64,000 nt of DNA, from the NCBI RefSeq assembly GCF_018446385.1, contig NC_056000.1, positions 80,424,688 through 80,488,687 of the forward strand, written 5' to 3'. Position 1 is the stretch's first letter; the number at the start of each line of letters is the position of its first letter. A program made the translations under genes and the position numbers. Below, in pieces: positions 1-12,050 of this stretch. Below the pieces are notes generated by a model. It did no database searches. It had not been told where the DNA came from and worked only from the letters and a program-made list of their open reading frames with translations. Source of the stretch: Zingiber officinale. Lineage: Eukaryota; Streptophyta; Magnoliopsida; Zingiberales; Zingiberaceae.

Positions 1-559
1 GTGCATTTCCTATACGAGTTTCATGACACTTCTTTGAAAACACAGATACAGATTTGTCATCAGTTCAACTACAAAATGGCATGCATAGCTACAATTAACC
101 ATCACACAGAATTCAACAAGCTTAGAAACACAAGAAACAAGCATCATAAAGACTGCCTTCTTGGCCCCTGACAAACCACGCCAAAAGCCTGAACACGCAA
201 GAATCTTGTGTTATGTGTTGCATCACAGAATATCAATCTGCATGATGACAATTAGAATGCTGATTAGTTATTGAAACTGACATTAAATAATGTGTTTTGA
301 CACTGATGTTTGCCCAGATGTACCTCTCTGGTCACTAGCTCCTGGTTTTTGAGAACAGAAAGAATTGAATGGCTGGTTGTTGTCGTCATCATTATGTTGT
401 TGATTGGCTGGTTGTCACAGAATGAATGACCTAACATTGTATTCAACAAAGAGCCCTATAAATAATAAATAGAGATATTTGGCTATAAATATCTATATAA
501 AGCAAAAGTTATCTCATAGGTATCAAACAATAATCCTCTATCGCTTAAAACATAATAAA
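1..559. other. 3' flank of the FAR1-related gene, no gene seen
   Basis: AT-rich DNA downstream of the minus-strand FAR1-related gene. It probably contains that gene's 3' untranslated region and polyadenylation site. The only open stretch (264-449) is short, has no recognisable motif and lies in low-complexity sequence, so I do not call a gene. Confidence 0.5.
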
Positions 560-2695
560 TCATACCTTTCTTCTGGCCTTTGCAACTGATTTCTTCATAA
601 TTTGTTCAATCTTAGATTGTTTCCTCTTTGTGGGTGGACGACCTCGAGATCTTACTTTTAATGGAGAGTGTATTGTTTTTGAACTCGATGTAGATGCTTC
701 TTTGAAATGGTCCGCTCTTGAATGATCTATTTGAATAGCAATCAATTTTTCCTTCGCATCTTTCAAGATTTCCACCAAAACATAACAACCGTCGTCATTA
801 TTTGCCCTAAGATGTTGAACCTCTTGTATCAATGGAGTGAGAATATTATACCGATGTCTTTCTCCATCACAAACATATTCATCATAAATGTTAGTGACAC
901 TTTGATAACCACGCTTAATATCTTTGCGCCATCGATCAATAATATAATTCATAGGAACCTCAATCACCTTCATTCGTATCAACACAGAGATCACATGCCT
1001 ACATAAAATTCCCCGAAACTCAAAAAGATGGCATAGACACTTAACTTGACAATCTAACTCAGTATAATCTACCTTGAAGGAAGCATCTCTTATAGGGTCT
1101 CCATTTTTTCCCAACAATGTTTCTACCACTTCAAATATAAAAGCAACCCCTTCTTGCCTCACTAGTGAGGTATTGCAAAACATCAACCCTCTTATCTCAT
1201 CATGGAACAACTTAAATAAGTTGTTAGTGTAGAAACTTTGAAATTGTCTTTCAATAGGATAACCAGAAATTACTGGTATCATAGAATTAAAAGAACCAAA
1301 ATCCAAATTTTTTTCTTTTTCAATCTTCTTCTTCAGAGCATTATCAAACTGTTCAACAAATTGCTTCAAAGAAGTTTTTGAATGAACATATTCATCAAAA
1401 AAAGCATTCATACTTTCACTCCTTTGGGATGTGGACATACCTGCCCAAAACTTATCTTTGACATACACAGGTATCCATCTATTCCGCTGTTCATACAAAG
1501 ATTTCAACCAGTCATTGTTCTCGAAATTAAAAATCTCAATCATTTTCATCCAATTCTCATCACATTCATCAATACTAAGTGAGTTGTAAACAATATTTTT
1601 CAATTGTTTCTTTATCAGCTTATATTGAGCATGCCCACCTAATTTTGCTGGTAATTTTTTCATTATATGCCAAAGACACAAACGATGATGAGAATCCGAA
1701 AATATCTTTTCAATAGCAATTGTCATGGCACGACACTGATCTGTGATTATGGCCTTTGGAGCACGCCCAAGCATACATGTCAGCCAAGATTTGAACAACC
1801 ATATGAATGTTTCTGAATCTTCACTTGATAATTATCCACATCCAAGCAAAATGGATTGACCATGATGATTCACCCCAACAAAAGGAGCAAATGGCATATC
1901 ATAACTATTAGTCAAATAAGTTGTATCAAAAGTCACAACATCAGAAAAATAATGATATGCAGCCCTACATCTTGCATCTGCCCAAAAAACATTTCTTATT
2001 CGAGACTCTTCATCTAAATCAAGCACATAAAAGAAGTTAGAGTTCCGACTTTGCATGCGACAAAAATAATTACTCAAGGCTTCAGCATCTCCATCCCCTA
2101 ACCTCAACCTTCTAGCTTCTGAAATATAATTCCTACACTTTCTCTCATCAAATGTCAAATTCTCATAGCTTCCAGCCTCAACTACCAATGAATGAAAACT
2201 TTTACTTAAAGTAATTCCTGCTTGATCATTTAATTCAAGTTTCCTCTTTGTAGTTGAATCCAATAATTTATTACATCTAAAATGCCGTGACTTTCCCGGG
2301 CTCAAGACGTGATTATGTTCAAGAGATACACTATTTATCACAAAGTTATCATCATTCCGAATAACAACATTAATCTTAGCTTTGCAATTTGTCTTAATAG
2401 AAGGTCTAGGGTACAAAGCTTTTTTGGCTTGAGATACTGTTTTACCACTTTTGGCACATCCAAAACAAAAATATTTTTTCTTTCCATCATCTCCCTTTTT
2501 ACCACCTAATTTGGAAATACTAAAACCAACATTCTGAGCATATAATTTATAAAAATTACGAACTTCATCTTCAGATATAAAAGTCATGCCAATCTTAGGA
2601 ATCATGACTTCATTTAAACTAGATGGAGATAGATCTGTGCTCACATGGTCGTTGTTATTGTTTACCTCATTTGAATCACTTTTTCCTTGATCCAT
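560..2695 (-). pseudogene. FAR1-RELATED SEQUENCE (FRS/FHY3) family protein with one in-frame stop
   Basis: This encodes a MULE-transposase-derived nuclear transcription factor of the FAR1/FHY3 family. The frame is continuous for 711 codons apart from one TAA at 1832-1834, and that length fits the family. In order come an acidic N-terminus; the FAR1 DNA-binding zinc finger (about residues 48-135, with the FYKLYAQNVGF start and the HNHVLSP end); the MULE transposase-like core, with an FDTTY aspartate before the stop and ITDQCRAM after it; and a SWIM zinc finger (CLCHLFEFRGILCRH). A basic tail closes the protein. The stop sits where family members have a leucine after GCG, so a single TTA to TAA change explains it. 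I chose the ATG at 2695 because a splice acceptor (TGTAG) at 2709 would remove the upstream in-frame ATG at 2722. It may be a recent pseudogene, a sequencing error or a readthrough case. Confidence 0.85.
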
Positions 2696-2707
2696 GATTA
2701 TTTTTCG

Positions 2708-3304
2708 CCTACATTTATTCAAAAATGGAAGGCAGGTAAGTATTCAACTACATTTATTTGTTTAAAAAATAGAAAACAGATCCAAAAAGTTAAGTATCCA
2801 AATGAAAAGTAAGGAATTCCATAAAAGAAAGAAGAATATACATCCAAACACAAAAGTTATAAGAGATGTTTGTCAGCACAGAGCTGTGATGATATCATGT
2901 TTTATTTTAAAAAATTAATAAACCAAACACACAAAACTCTAAAACAAAAACCAAAATCCAAATAGCAAATATCAACCGGATCCATTGTAATAGTCATATC
3001 ACGGCAGATAGCTTATGAGCTTAGGAAGCACTAATGTTATTGTCACACAAGGAAAAACTAATGGCTGGTTATCTCCATGATACACAGGCAAACAAATTAA
3101 CGTACAAAGCAAGAATCTTCATCACAATGAATTTTGAATGTATAGAACAATCCCTAATGTCAGCATAGCTCTGCAATGACATACAACAACAAAAAAAAAA
3201 CACACACACACAAGGAGAGCCGAGCAGCTAAACAGCAGGAAGGTCCGAATAGTAGAAAATCGAGTCGATTTGGACAAAAATCAGCTAAGGAAAACACCTC
3301 ATAC
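2708..3304 (-). other. Probable 5'UTR intron of the FAR1-related gene
   Basis: Read on the minus strand, a CAG/GTATGA donor lies at 3305/3304 and a TGTAG acceptor at about 2709, just upstream of the start codon. The interval is AT-rich and has no ORF. A leader intron is common in FRS genes, but this one is inferred only from splice-site appearance. Confidence 0.4.
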
Positions 3305-3660
3305 CTGATTCAGGGCAGATTTAGGGCAGGGGAGAGTTTTCCGCCGAGCGCCGAGAGATTTAGGGCACGGAGCCGGAGAGGAAATGCGACGGCAAGAGGC
3401 TTTGCGCCGAGAGCAGAGAGCGGAGGGAAAGAGCGACGGCAAGGAGGCGGAGAGAAAATGCTAGGGCAGGAGGGCCGAGAGCAGCGAGCGGAGGGAAAGA
3501 GCGACGGCAGGGAGCGGGGAGAGGAGAAAACCAATTAGGGCAGGAGGGGGAGAGAAAGCGCGAGCCGGGCGAGAAAAGAAACGAGCGGGGCGTGAAAAAA
3601 AAAACCAAAGAACGAGCGGGGAGAGAAAAAAAAACCAAATGTTGACTTTGACCCGCCACT
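3305..3660 (-). promoter_or_regulatory. GC-rich leader exon and promoter-proximal region of the FAR1-related gene
   Basis: The plus strand is strongly purine-rich, so the minus-strand transcript would be pyrimidine-rich, as many plant 5' leaders are. A unit of about 25 bases containing GCGGAGGGAAAGAGCGACGG occurs twice (around 3420 and 3490), so the leader has a small internal repeat. Open frames occur on both strands here, but this is a composition effect and none resembles a protein. The transcription start cannot be fixed by eye. Confidence 0.4.
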
Positions 3661-4019
3661 GTCCACGCAGGATGCCACATCGTTCGCGGCGCAAATTCGA
3701 GATGCAGTTTCGAGCTGCATATCATTTCTCATTGAATATATATGCCAGATTATTGGTCACGTGAGATGCTCGTGCGATCCGCTCGCGCAAATATACGAGC
3801 ATGTCGTACACGTAATCCTACGTGGCAGCAACCCATAACGTTACGTGTAAAGCATCGGTCAACGTTGTGCGTGAGAATAGACTGGCTAAAATATTCTAAC
3901 ATATTTAGTATAGTAATTAAGTCTGAGTTGAATCAGAACTTAAAATGAGTTAAATATTAAAAATCATTATTTGAAGTTTAATTTGAGTTTAGTACATTTT
4001 GTTAGAGTTGATTTGTAGT
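3661..4019. other. Intergenic, nothing recognised
   Basis: This lies upstream of the minus-strand FAR1-related gene and should contain its promoter. No clear TATA box, repeat or coding signal could be assigned. Confidence 0.4.
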
Positions 4020-4957
4020 TAGAGGAGGATGAATAGTTCATCGTACTTAGTTTGCTTACTTCGGTATTATTGATTTATAGCGGAAAAAACTTGAAACAAG
4101 ACTCACAATGCTAACACAAGGATTTACTTGGTATCCATCTCAAGAAAAGATGACTAATCCAAGGATCCACACACAACACGCTCTCCACTATGAAAAATAC
4201 TCTTTCACGGTAACTATCAAAAGCGGAGAAACCTTGTACAACCTCTCAATACAACACGAAGAAAAGAAAAAAACGAATACAAAGAAAATCTTATAAGATG
4301 TACACAAATGAAACCCCTAGCTGGCTTCTTCTTCCTGTATGGAACGCCTCTTGACCTTAGAAGTGTAGCAACACTTTGCTCCAAGAAATTTCAAGAACTG
4401 GCGAGATCACTTGAGAGAATCGTAAGAAGAGGAAGTGGAGAATCGCTAAGGAAGAAAGCTCGCCGCGCCTTTTTTACTGTGTGTTTCATTCGCAATGGGC
4501 ATATCCCAATCGATTGGTCATTGGATTGAGGAGGCTTAAATCGATCGGTTGATTGATTCAGAGTGCCTTTGTGCTCTGTTGGAAACGGCCTGAATCGATC
4601 ACTCGATCGATTTAGCCTTTCTCGCGTCGCACGAGAATTCCAGCCATCAATCGATTGATTGGGCTGCATTTTGTGCTCGCGATAAAGGCTCCCAATCGAT
4701 CGACCGATCGATTGGGCTGTTGTTTATCTCAACACTCTCCTAGTCAATTGGTTGATCGATTGATCACCCTTGACTTGCTTAACTCAAGCTCAATGATTCT
4801 CAAATCCAACATCCGATCAACCGTGACATGTTGAAATTTCTCATGCCTAGCATCCAGTCAACCTTGACATGTTGAGACTTCTCCACCAAGTGTTCGGTCA
4901 ATCTTTTGACCGACATGAACTTTTCTCCTTATGCCAAGTGATCGGTCAACCTTAACC
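4020..4957 (-). repeat. LTR-like retrotransposon fragment, copy 1
   Basis: This shares long blocks with 7440-8235, for example the TTTACTTGGTATCCA segment, the CTAATCCAAGGATCCACACA segment and many CGATCGATTGGG motifs. Read on the minus strand it ends like a plant Copia LTR (the sequence leading to CCGCTATAAATCAATAATACC). A solo LTR is inserted at its right edge (position 4957), and the same repeat family resumes at 7364. No coding sequence is present. Confidence 0.6.
4953..4957. repeat. Target-site duplication of solo LTR A, left
   Basis: TAACC here matches TAACC at 7359-7363 on the other side of the element. Confidence 0.8.
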
Positions 4958-7358
4958 TGTTGGTTGCTACTCGGAAAACCTATAGGTTCCATTGTACAAA
5001 AATTTTGTACAAAGGTCTGAACCTTTTTCCTAGCTACCATGTGTTCTTTTAAATTAAATTTTGGATCGCCTGCGGAACTTAACACGTTTGATTTAAAACT
5101 TAATCTATTTGTTCTTTTAGATTTTGACTTGGATCTCCTGCGGAACTTAACACGTTCGACCCAAGTCACCTTAAGTTATTAATTCCATTAAATATTAATT
5201 TCCATAATCGGTTCCCAGTACTGACGTGGAGAGGCACATGGCCTTCTTGGATATGGGAGCAACCACCACCGACTAGACAAAACCTTTTATAGAAAGCTAA
5301 TATTTAATTTCCTAAAATAACTTTAGGTTAACTAAAGAGAACAATCAAATAACAAGGAAAAGAAAAAACAAAAGAACACAATATCGAAAAAAACATATTC
5401 GAAATTCTAGAACGTAAGCCTCTTGTATTTGGTATTATTTCCATAAATAACTAGCATGATGCGGAAAGAAAAATTACTAGTTATACCTTGTAGAAAAAAC
5501 CTCTTGATCTTCTACCGTATTCCTCTTCTAACCTCGAACGTTGTGTGGGCAACGATCTTCCGAGATGAGAAACCACCAACCACCTTCTTCTCCTCCAAGC
5601 AAGGTTCGGCCACAAAGGAAAAACTTCCCCAAGGAGGAAAACCAAAATACTAACCAAGCTCCAAGAGATGCTAGCTTTCTCTCCTTCTTCTTCTTCTTCT
5701 CCGAGTAGTATCCGGCCACCACAAGTGCTCCAATGGAAGAAAAGGGTTCGGCCACCACAAGAGGAAGAGAGGGAGAGGATGGCCGGCCACACCAAGGAAC
5801 AAAAGAGGGAGAGGAATAATAGATGTTGTCCCTCATGAAGGCACCCTCACCCCTTCTTTTATATTCCTTGGCCTAGGCAAATTAGGAAATTTAATTACAA
5901 TAAAATTTCCTCAATTTCCTTGACATGATTTTATTGAGAAAAATAAAATAAAATTTCCCAAATTAAAATCAATGGCCGGCCACATCAATGAAGGAAAAAA
6001 TTAGACAAGTTTTAATCAACAATTAAAACTTCCTAATTTGTTTCCGGAAATTTTAAAAAATAAAATTTCTCTTTAAAATCTCTTCATGGTTGATAAAAGG
6101 AAATTTCTATAATTTTAATTTTATCAACATGTGAATAATTTTTAAAGAGAAAATAAAACATCTCTCCAATCTACAAATAAGGAAAGAGATCTAATCTCTT
6201 TCTTTAATCTTAGATCTTTTACAAGAGAGATATTTTAATTTTAATTCTCTTTAAATTATATCTTCCACATAATAATAAAAATTAAAATTAAATTTCTTTT
6301 TAATTTAATTTGGCCGACCCTACTAGCTTGGGTTCAAGCTAGGGCCGGCCACCCAATTTTATACCTAGGCCGGCCCTAGCTTGGTTCCCAAGCTAGCTTG
6401 GCCGGCCCCCAATTGGTGGGTATAGAAGGTGGGTATAGGTGGGTATAGAACTCTATAAATAAGAGGCTACGATAGGGACCGAGAGGAGGAATTGGTTTTG
6501 GTCTCCCGATAAAATTAAGCATCCCGTGTTCGCCCCGAACACACAACTTAATTTTATCAATAATAATTCATTCCACTAGAGAACTATTATTGAACTACCG
6601 CACCAATCCCAAATTACATTTTTGGGCTCCTTCTTATTATGAGTGTGTTAGTCTCCCTGTGTTTAAGATATCGAATGTCCACTAATTAAGTGAGTTACTG
6701 ACAACTCATTTAATTAATATCTTAGTCCAAGAGTAGTACCACTCAACCTTATCGTCATCTAAGTCCCCATGCAGGGTTTAACATGACAATCCTTATGAGC
6801 TCCTCTTGAGGACATTATCAACCTAGTATCTCTAGGACACAGTTTCCTTCTATAATCAACAACACACACTATAAGTGATATTATTTCCCAATTTATCGGG
6901 CTTATTGATTTATCGAACTAAATCTCACCCATTGATAAATTAAAGAAATAAATATCAAATATATGTGCTTGTTATTATATTAGGATTAAGAGCACACACT
7001 TCCATAATAACCGAGGTCTTTGTTTCTTTATAAAGTCAGTATAAAAGAAACGACCTCAAATGGTCCTACTCAATACACTCTGAGTGTACTAGTGTAATTA
7101 TACAGTCAAGATAAACTGATACCTAATTACACTACGACCTTCTAATGGTTTGTTCCTTTCCATTTTGGTCGTGAACTACTGTTTATAATTTATAAGGTAC
7201 TGATAATATCATCTTCTGTATGTGACACCATATACTATATTATCTACAATATAAATTAATTGAACAACTACAACTAAATGTAGAAAATTTGACCAAATGT
7301 GATTCTTTATTCATAATGAATGTTTACAAAGCTTAGGCTTTCAGTATACACTCCAACA
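4958..7358 (-). mobile_element. Solo LTR A, 2.4 kb, minus orientation
   Basis: The boundaries are exact: TGTTGG at one end, CCAACA at the other, and a perfect 5-bp direct repeat TAACC outside both. This is the signature of an LTR that lost its partner and internal region by LTR-LTR recombination. It is homologous over its whole length, in inverted orientation, to 15267-17850, at roughly 85-90% identity by eye over the first 400 bases. A TATA-like motif (TATAAAAG on the minus strand) lies near 5852-5865. Open frames at 5456-5836 lie in the GC-rich part and have no counterpart protein. No gag or pol sequence is present. Confidence 0.9.
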
Positions 7359-7363
7359 TAACC

Positions 7364-8235
7364 CACTTGGACTTACCGTCTCGTGCCAAGTATCCAATCC
7401 TCTATAGCTCACTTGGACTTCCTATAGGGACTGATGGGCCCGCTAGAGGGGAGTGAATAGAATCTCGTCGCACGCTCGTTGGTTGCGTCGTCTTGATGAT
7501 ATGCAGCGGAAAGAAAGACACAACAAACCAAAACGCTAACACCTAGGGTTTACTTGGTATCCACCTCAAGAAGAGGTGACTAATCCAAGGATCCACACAC
7601 CGACTCACTCCTCCACTATGAAATACTCCTTCTCGATCGCAACCGGAGGCGAAGAAGGCTCGTACAAACACACACAACACTACAACACTCACACAAGAAG
7701 AGAATACAAGAATACAACTGAAATATACTCTTCTTCTTGCTTACTTATTGCTTCTTGTTGTTACCTCTTGAATTTTGGAGATGCACTCCAAAAACCTCAA
7801 GAATTGGCAAGAATCTCGGAGGAGATCGCTGGTGAAAATTGCTGAAAACCGCAGGAGAAGAAAGCAAAGTTCTGCGGAGAAAACGCTCTGCCAAGGCTTT
7901 AAACAGTGCTCCAATCGATCCAATCCATCCCCAATCGATTGCCACGTCAGCACCACTCCATCGCAATCGTCCATCACCTGCATCCTGCCCCACGGTCAAA
8001 TCCCAATTGATCCACCAATCGATTGGGAGCATCTGAATCGATCGGTGGATCGATTTAGAAGCTTTCTGTGTTCTCGCGATCGCGCGAGAACTCCCCTACC
8101 CAATCGATCGGCTGATCGATCGGTAACTCCCAATCAATCGCTCGATCGATTGGGAAGGCCTCTATGCTCATGAATTAAGGTCCCAATCGATCGACCAATC
8201 GATTGGGGCATTCCTTCCTTCGCAACACACTCCAA
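7364..8235 (-). repeat. LTR-like retrotransposon fragment, copy 2
   Basis: This is the same family as 4020-4957 and has the same orientation. On the minus strand it ends near 7432 with CACTCCCCTCTAGCGGGCCC, a typical end of plant Copia LTRs. It ends abruptly at about 8235, where unrelated LTR sequence begins. ORF-like stretches in the CGATCGATTGGG-rich part are not genes. Confidence 0.55.
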
Positions 8236-8706
8236 TCGATCCGCCGGGAACAAAGGGAAAAAGACAAGGGACGTCTTTCTCTGACAGCGGGCATGTTCTA
8301 CGTTTAGGCCATACTCCAAATCTTACGACAGGGGGTTTAGCTGTCCCATCGAAGACGTGCTTGGACTGTAGCAATATGGGGTCAGGTAAGCTCATTGACA
8401 GACCCTTACTGGGGTATGGGCTGAGGATACGTGTACACCTCGGTATGTGTGCACCCGCTTCCCCCCAGCCCTATATAAAGGCCCTCATCCTTCGCCGGAG
8501 GTACGCATTCTACGATTTCTGGAGCCACTGCTTTGTTGCTTGCTTGCCTGACTTGAGCGTCGGAGGGTCGCCGCCGGGAACCTCTTCCCGGCCCGACTTC
8601 TGTGTAGGTTCGCCGGAAGTTCGTGCAACCCGACTGAGATCTACATCAACGACTCGGATAGCGCCACGTGCTCAGCGTCCGTTGATTCAGCTTTCAGACA
8701 GGATCA
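8236..8706 (+). repeat. Gypsy-type LTR 3' fragment
   Basis: This has a TATA box (CTATATAAAGG, about 8470), a GC-rich downstream region and a terminal CAGGATCA. It shares a GACTTGAGCGTCGGAGGG block and general layout with the end of the large LTR at 30440-30789, so the two look like related LTR families. The left side is truncated at the junction with the Copia-type repeat, and the right side abuts the truncated 5' LTR of the Copia element. Confidence 0.5.
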
Positions 8707-9327
8707 ATTTTATTTAATGATAAACTGTGCTAACACTCTATTTTACAAGCTATATATTTGTCTCGGACTAACGTTTTCTTACAGATAGGGAACCGCTGGA
8801 AAACAGGGTCCGGGCGCCCGGGAGGTACCAGGGCGCCTGGAGGTCCGGGCGTCCGGAGGCAAATTCTATCCCCAACATCGTTGTGCCACGTGGAGTTCGC
8901 TGGTTGGCTCGGCTACGTCACAACCAGGGCGCCCTGAAGGTTCCAGGCGCCCCAAACCTCATATATAAGGAGGGTCAAGGCTGGAGTCAGAACATCAACT
9001 CTCAGTTCGATCTCTGGTGCTCCTGCGATGCTGCGAAAGCTCTCCGACAAAGTTCTAGTTTGTTTTTTCCTTTTCTAATTGTCGGTTTTTATTTTACTAA
9101 TTAATTCTTGTACCTCAATTCTGTAATTACTATTCAAATTATTAGTAATTATCCACCGAAAGCACCCTTGTGTGCGGGCTTTGGAGTAGGAGTCGCCAAA
9201 GGCTCCGACCCAAGTAAATCTCTGTGTCGTCTTTGCCTCATTTCTTTTTCCGCTGTGCTTAACTCTTTTCGATAAATTTTAAATCAATATTCACCCCCCC
9301 CCTTTATTAAACGATCACGATCCAATA
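8707..9327 (+). repeat. 5' LTR of the Copia element, truncated at its 5' end
   Basis: This matches 19407-19985. It includes a TATA-like TATATAAGG segment near 8960. It ends at CAATA just before the primer-binding site, where CAACA would be expected. The first 370 or so bases present in the 3' LTR are missing and are replaced by the Gypsy-type LTR fragment. Confidence 0.8.
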
Positions 9328-9329
9328 AG

Positions 9330-9341
9330 TGGTATCAGAGC
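9330..9341 (+). promoter_or_regulatory. Primer-binding site for initiator tRNA-Met
   Basis: TGGTATCAGAGC lies two bases downstream of the 5' LTR. This is the usual plant Copia priming site, complementary to the 3' end of initiator tRNA-Met. Confidence 0.9.
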
Positions 9342-9602
9342 AGGTACCGCTCTGATTTGGTGCAACCGCCAATCAGACAAGGGGGTGAAACTTTCCTTTT
9401 ATTTGTTTTCGACTTTCAATTTTTCGCATAATTCCAAACTGGTATTATTACCTTTTTAGAAATAATTTCCGTTGCAATTAAATCTAATTTGGTGCAACAC
9501 CAATTTAGCTCTTTTTATTATTCTTAATTCTTCCCACACTACTAATCCAAGACCAAGTCTTGGGACTTTGTTTGTCGTTGCTTTATTGTGTGCAGGGTCA
9601 AC

Positions 9603-11276
9603 ATGTCTCAGATTGAAGGCTTCAGCACGGTACGTCCTCCCCTATTCAACGGGGATGATTTTTCGTACTGGAAGAAAAGGATGGAAGTCTACCTGAAGAC
9701 GGACTTCGACCAATGTCTCAGTGTCACAAAAGCCTACAGAGCACCAATTGACAACTCCGGAAATCTACTTGATCTGGAACAGTGGACTTCGGACATAAAG
9801 AAGAAAGCATCGACGGAGAACAAGGCAATCAACACGCTACAATGCGAACTGACAAGGGAAGAGCTGAACCGGGTAGGACCGCACCAGAACACGAAAAAAC
9901 TTTGGGACAAGTTGATCGAGTTGCACGAAGGAACCAGCGACGCTAAGGTAACGAAACGCGATTTGTTATTAAATAGAATATTTAATATAAAAATGCAGGA
10001 AGGAGAAACGACGAGTCAGCTTCACGCGAGGATCAAGGACATCCTTAACGGGCTCCACGCGATAGGCCACCAGATGGAAAACAGAGATCTGATAAGGTAC
10101 GCGTTAAACGCATTTCCACGTAATAATTTGTGGGCATCTATCGTGGATGCCTACAAAATTTCAAAAAATCTATCTAAATTAAAATTAGACGAACTGTTTT
10201 GCGAATTAGAATTACACGAGCAGACTAACGTCAGGACCGAGAAAGATATTGCTTTGTTTGCAGGTTCCTCCAAAGAAAAGAAGAACAAGCCTGAACCTGA
10301 AGAAAATTCTGACCAGGATTCTGAAGACGAAGAGTACCTAGTGAACCTGGTAAGGAAAATATTCACTAGGAGAAAGAAGAGCTTCAGCAAGAAGGACCTG
10401 CAGAAGATCAACTCTCCAACCAAACCAAGAAATGTGACGTGCTTCGGGTGCAACAAGAAGGGCCACTACAAGAACGAGTGTCCGAGATTGAAGATCGACA
10501 AACCGAAGACGACCAAAAGGAAGGCCCTCAAAGCGACGTGGGGCGACTCTTCCTCGGATGAATCGAAGGTCGAAGATCAGAAGCACCAGAGTCACCTCGC
10601 GCTGACAGCCCGCGAAGCAGAGTCGGAAGACGAATCGGAAGACGGGTCCGAACCCGAATCGAGCCACGAGTTTGTACTTATTTCCGAAGGTCCCGAAGAG
10701 GTATACCCAAATTTAAATAGAAAGTTCTTTAAAATTATTTCTTGTTTAAATAGGAAATTAGTTAAATTAGAAGATGAAAACAAATTACTCCTTGAGGAAA
10801 ACCAAAACCTCAAGGAACAAATTACAAAAAATAATCCAACTTGAGATTTAACACTTGAGGAGGAGAATTTATCACTAAAAATAGAAATTAATAAATTAAA
10901 AGAAATGTTAGAAAAATTTACAACAAGATTTAAAAATTTAGATTTAATCTTAAATAATGAAAAAACAATTTACAACAAAACCGGACTTGGCTATAAGTCA
11001 AGTTCAAGTAAAACATTTAAATCATTAATAACCCAACATAAACCAATAAGTAAAGCTTGGGTTCCAAAAGCGTGTTTAACCACGCAAGTAGGACTTAACC
11101 AATACTACATAGCCAAAGAAAAAATACATTACATAAAACCAAATCAAAAATTAAAATTCAAACCTATACCAACAAATTCAAAATCTAAATATTTTAAGTC
11201 ATACCAAGACTTAGAATATCATCAAGTAAATTACAACTACAAAAAGAACAGACATAAACTAAGAACCAGAAATTAA
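9603..11276 (+). pseudogene. Copia gag polyprotein, one in-frame stop
   Basis: The first 413 codons (9603-10844) are open. They contain the capsid N-terminus with PPLFNGDDFSYWKKRM (about residue 12), a UBN2-type capsid domain, a CCHC zinc knuckle CFGCNKKGHYKNEC (about residue 280) and an acidic tail. A TGA at 10842-10844 interrupts the frame, which then stays open to 11276 with a coiled-coil and spacer. The ATG at 9603 is preferred over an upstream frame extension because the MSQIEGF start fits gag proteins of this clade. The product would form the virus-like particle, but the element is dead because pol is broken. Confidence 0.85.
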
Positions 11277-12050
11277 AGGCCAATGATTCAAGGGAGGCTC
11301 CAAAATAGCTGGCACCTCCAAAACTAACCTACCCGACAGGGTAACCCAACCAACCCACCCCGCAGGGTAATAAGGACTAACTAGAAAGGGACCAACTTAA
11401 ACTCGACCCATGGTACTGGCGAAATTTTGGATGATAGTACGTTAGGGGAACTCAGTCTATGCATGTCTAGGAAGATATGGCTTTGACTTGGTGCATTTGA
11501 CTAAATGGAACTGACCGAAGCTACCCTCTATGGATCCTAACCAGTTAGACCAAGGTTTTGTATTAAGTTCAGTGAATAGGGCTATTTGGAAAACCTCGAA
11601 GGCATAGTTACTTTAATGATGTCCAAGTGACTCGCTATAACCCAGAAGTTTATCCAAAGAATGCCTATTTGTTGAGCCCAAAGCTAAACCTGAATCTAAC
11701 ACAAAGTTAAACCAAACCCTAAAATTGTACCTAATTCATCTCACAAAATTATAAGATTCTCTGATTGAAAACATAGATCGGGTGAGATGACTAAGGACTC
11801 AATTAAAATTAGAATTAAATTAATTCTTTTAGATTATTAAAAAAACTCTTTTAAAAATTATTTTAAAAACTCTTTTAAAATTTTTTTAAAAAAAAATATT
11901 TTAAAAACTCTTTTAAAAATTATTTTAAAAACTATTTTTAAAAAAAAATAATTGACTTTTTTTTTTAACTTAAGTATTATGTTAAAACTAACCTCAAGAT
12001 TTTCTCAACTTGAACTTAATTCTAGTTCCTACCTATTGTAGGAAACCAAG
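11277..12050 (+). other. Gag-pol spacer with A/T homopolymer repeats
   Basis: This is non-coding or frame-shifted remains between gag and protease. Positions 11835-11960 consist of repeated ACTCTTTTAAAAATTATTTT-like units, a low-complexity expansion. No other feature is seen. Confidence 0.5.

Noticed and set aside
3176-3725. Overlapping ORFs on both strands in GC-rich DNA
   Set aside because: Arg/Ser/Pro-rich composition on both strands and no motif; better explained as the leader exon of the FAR1-related gene.
5456-5836. Genes within the GC-rich part of solo LTR A
   Set aside because: The same region in solo LTR B (16873-17325) is also GC-rich but does not preserve the frames.
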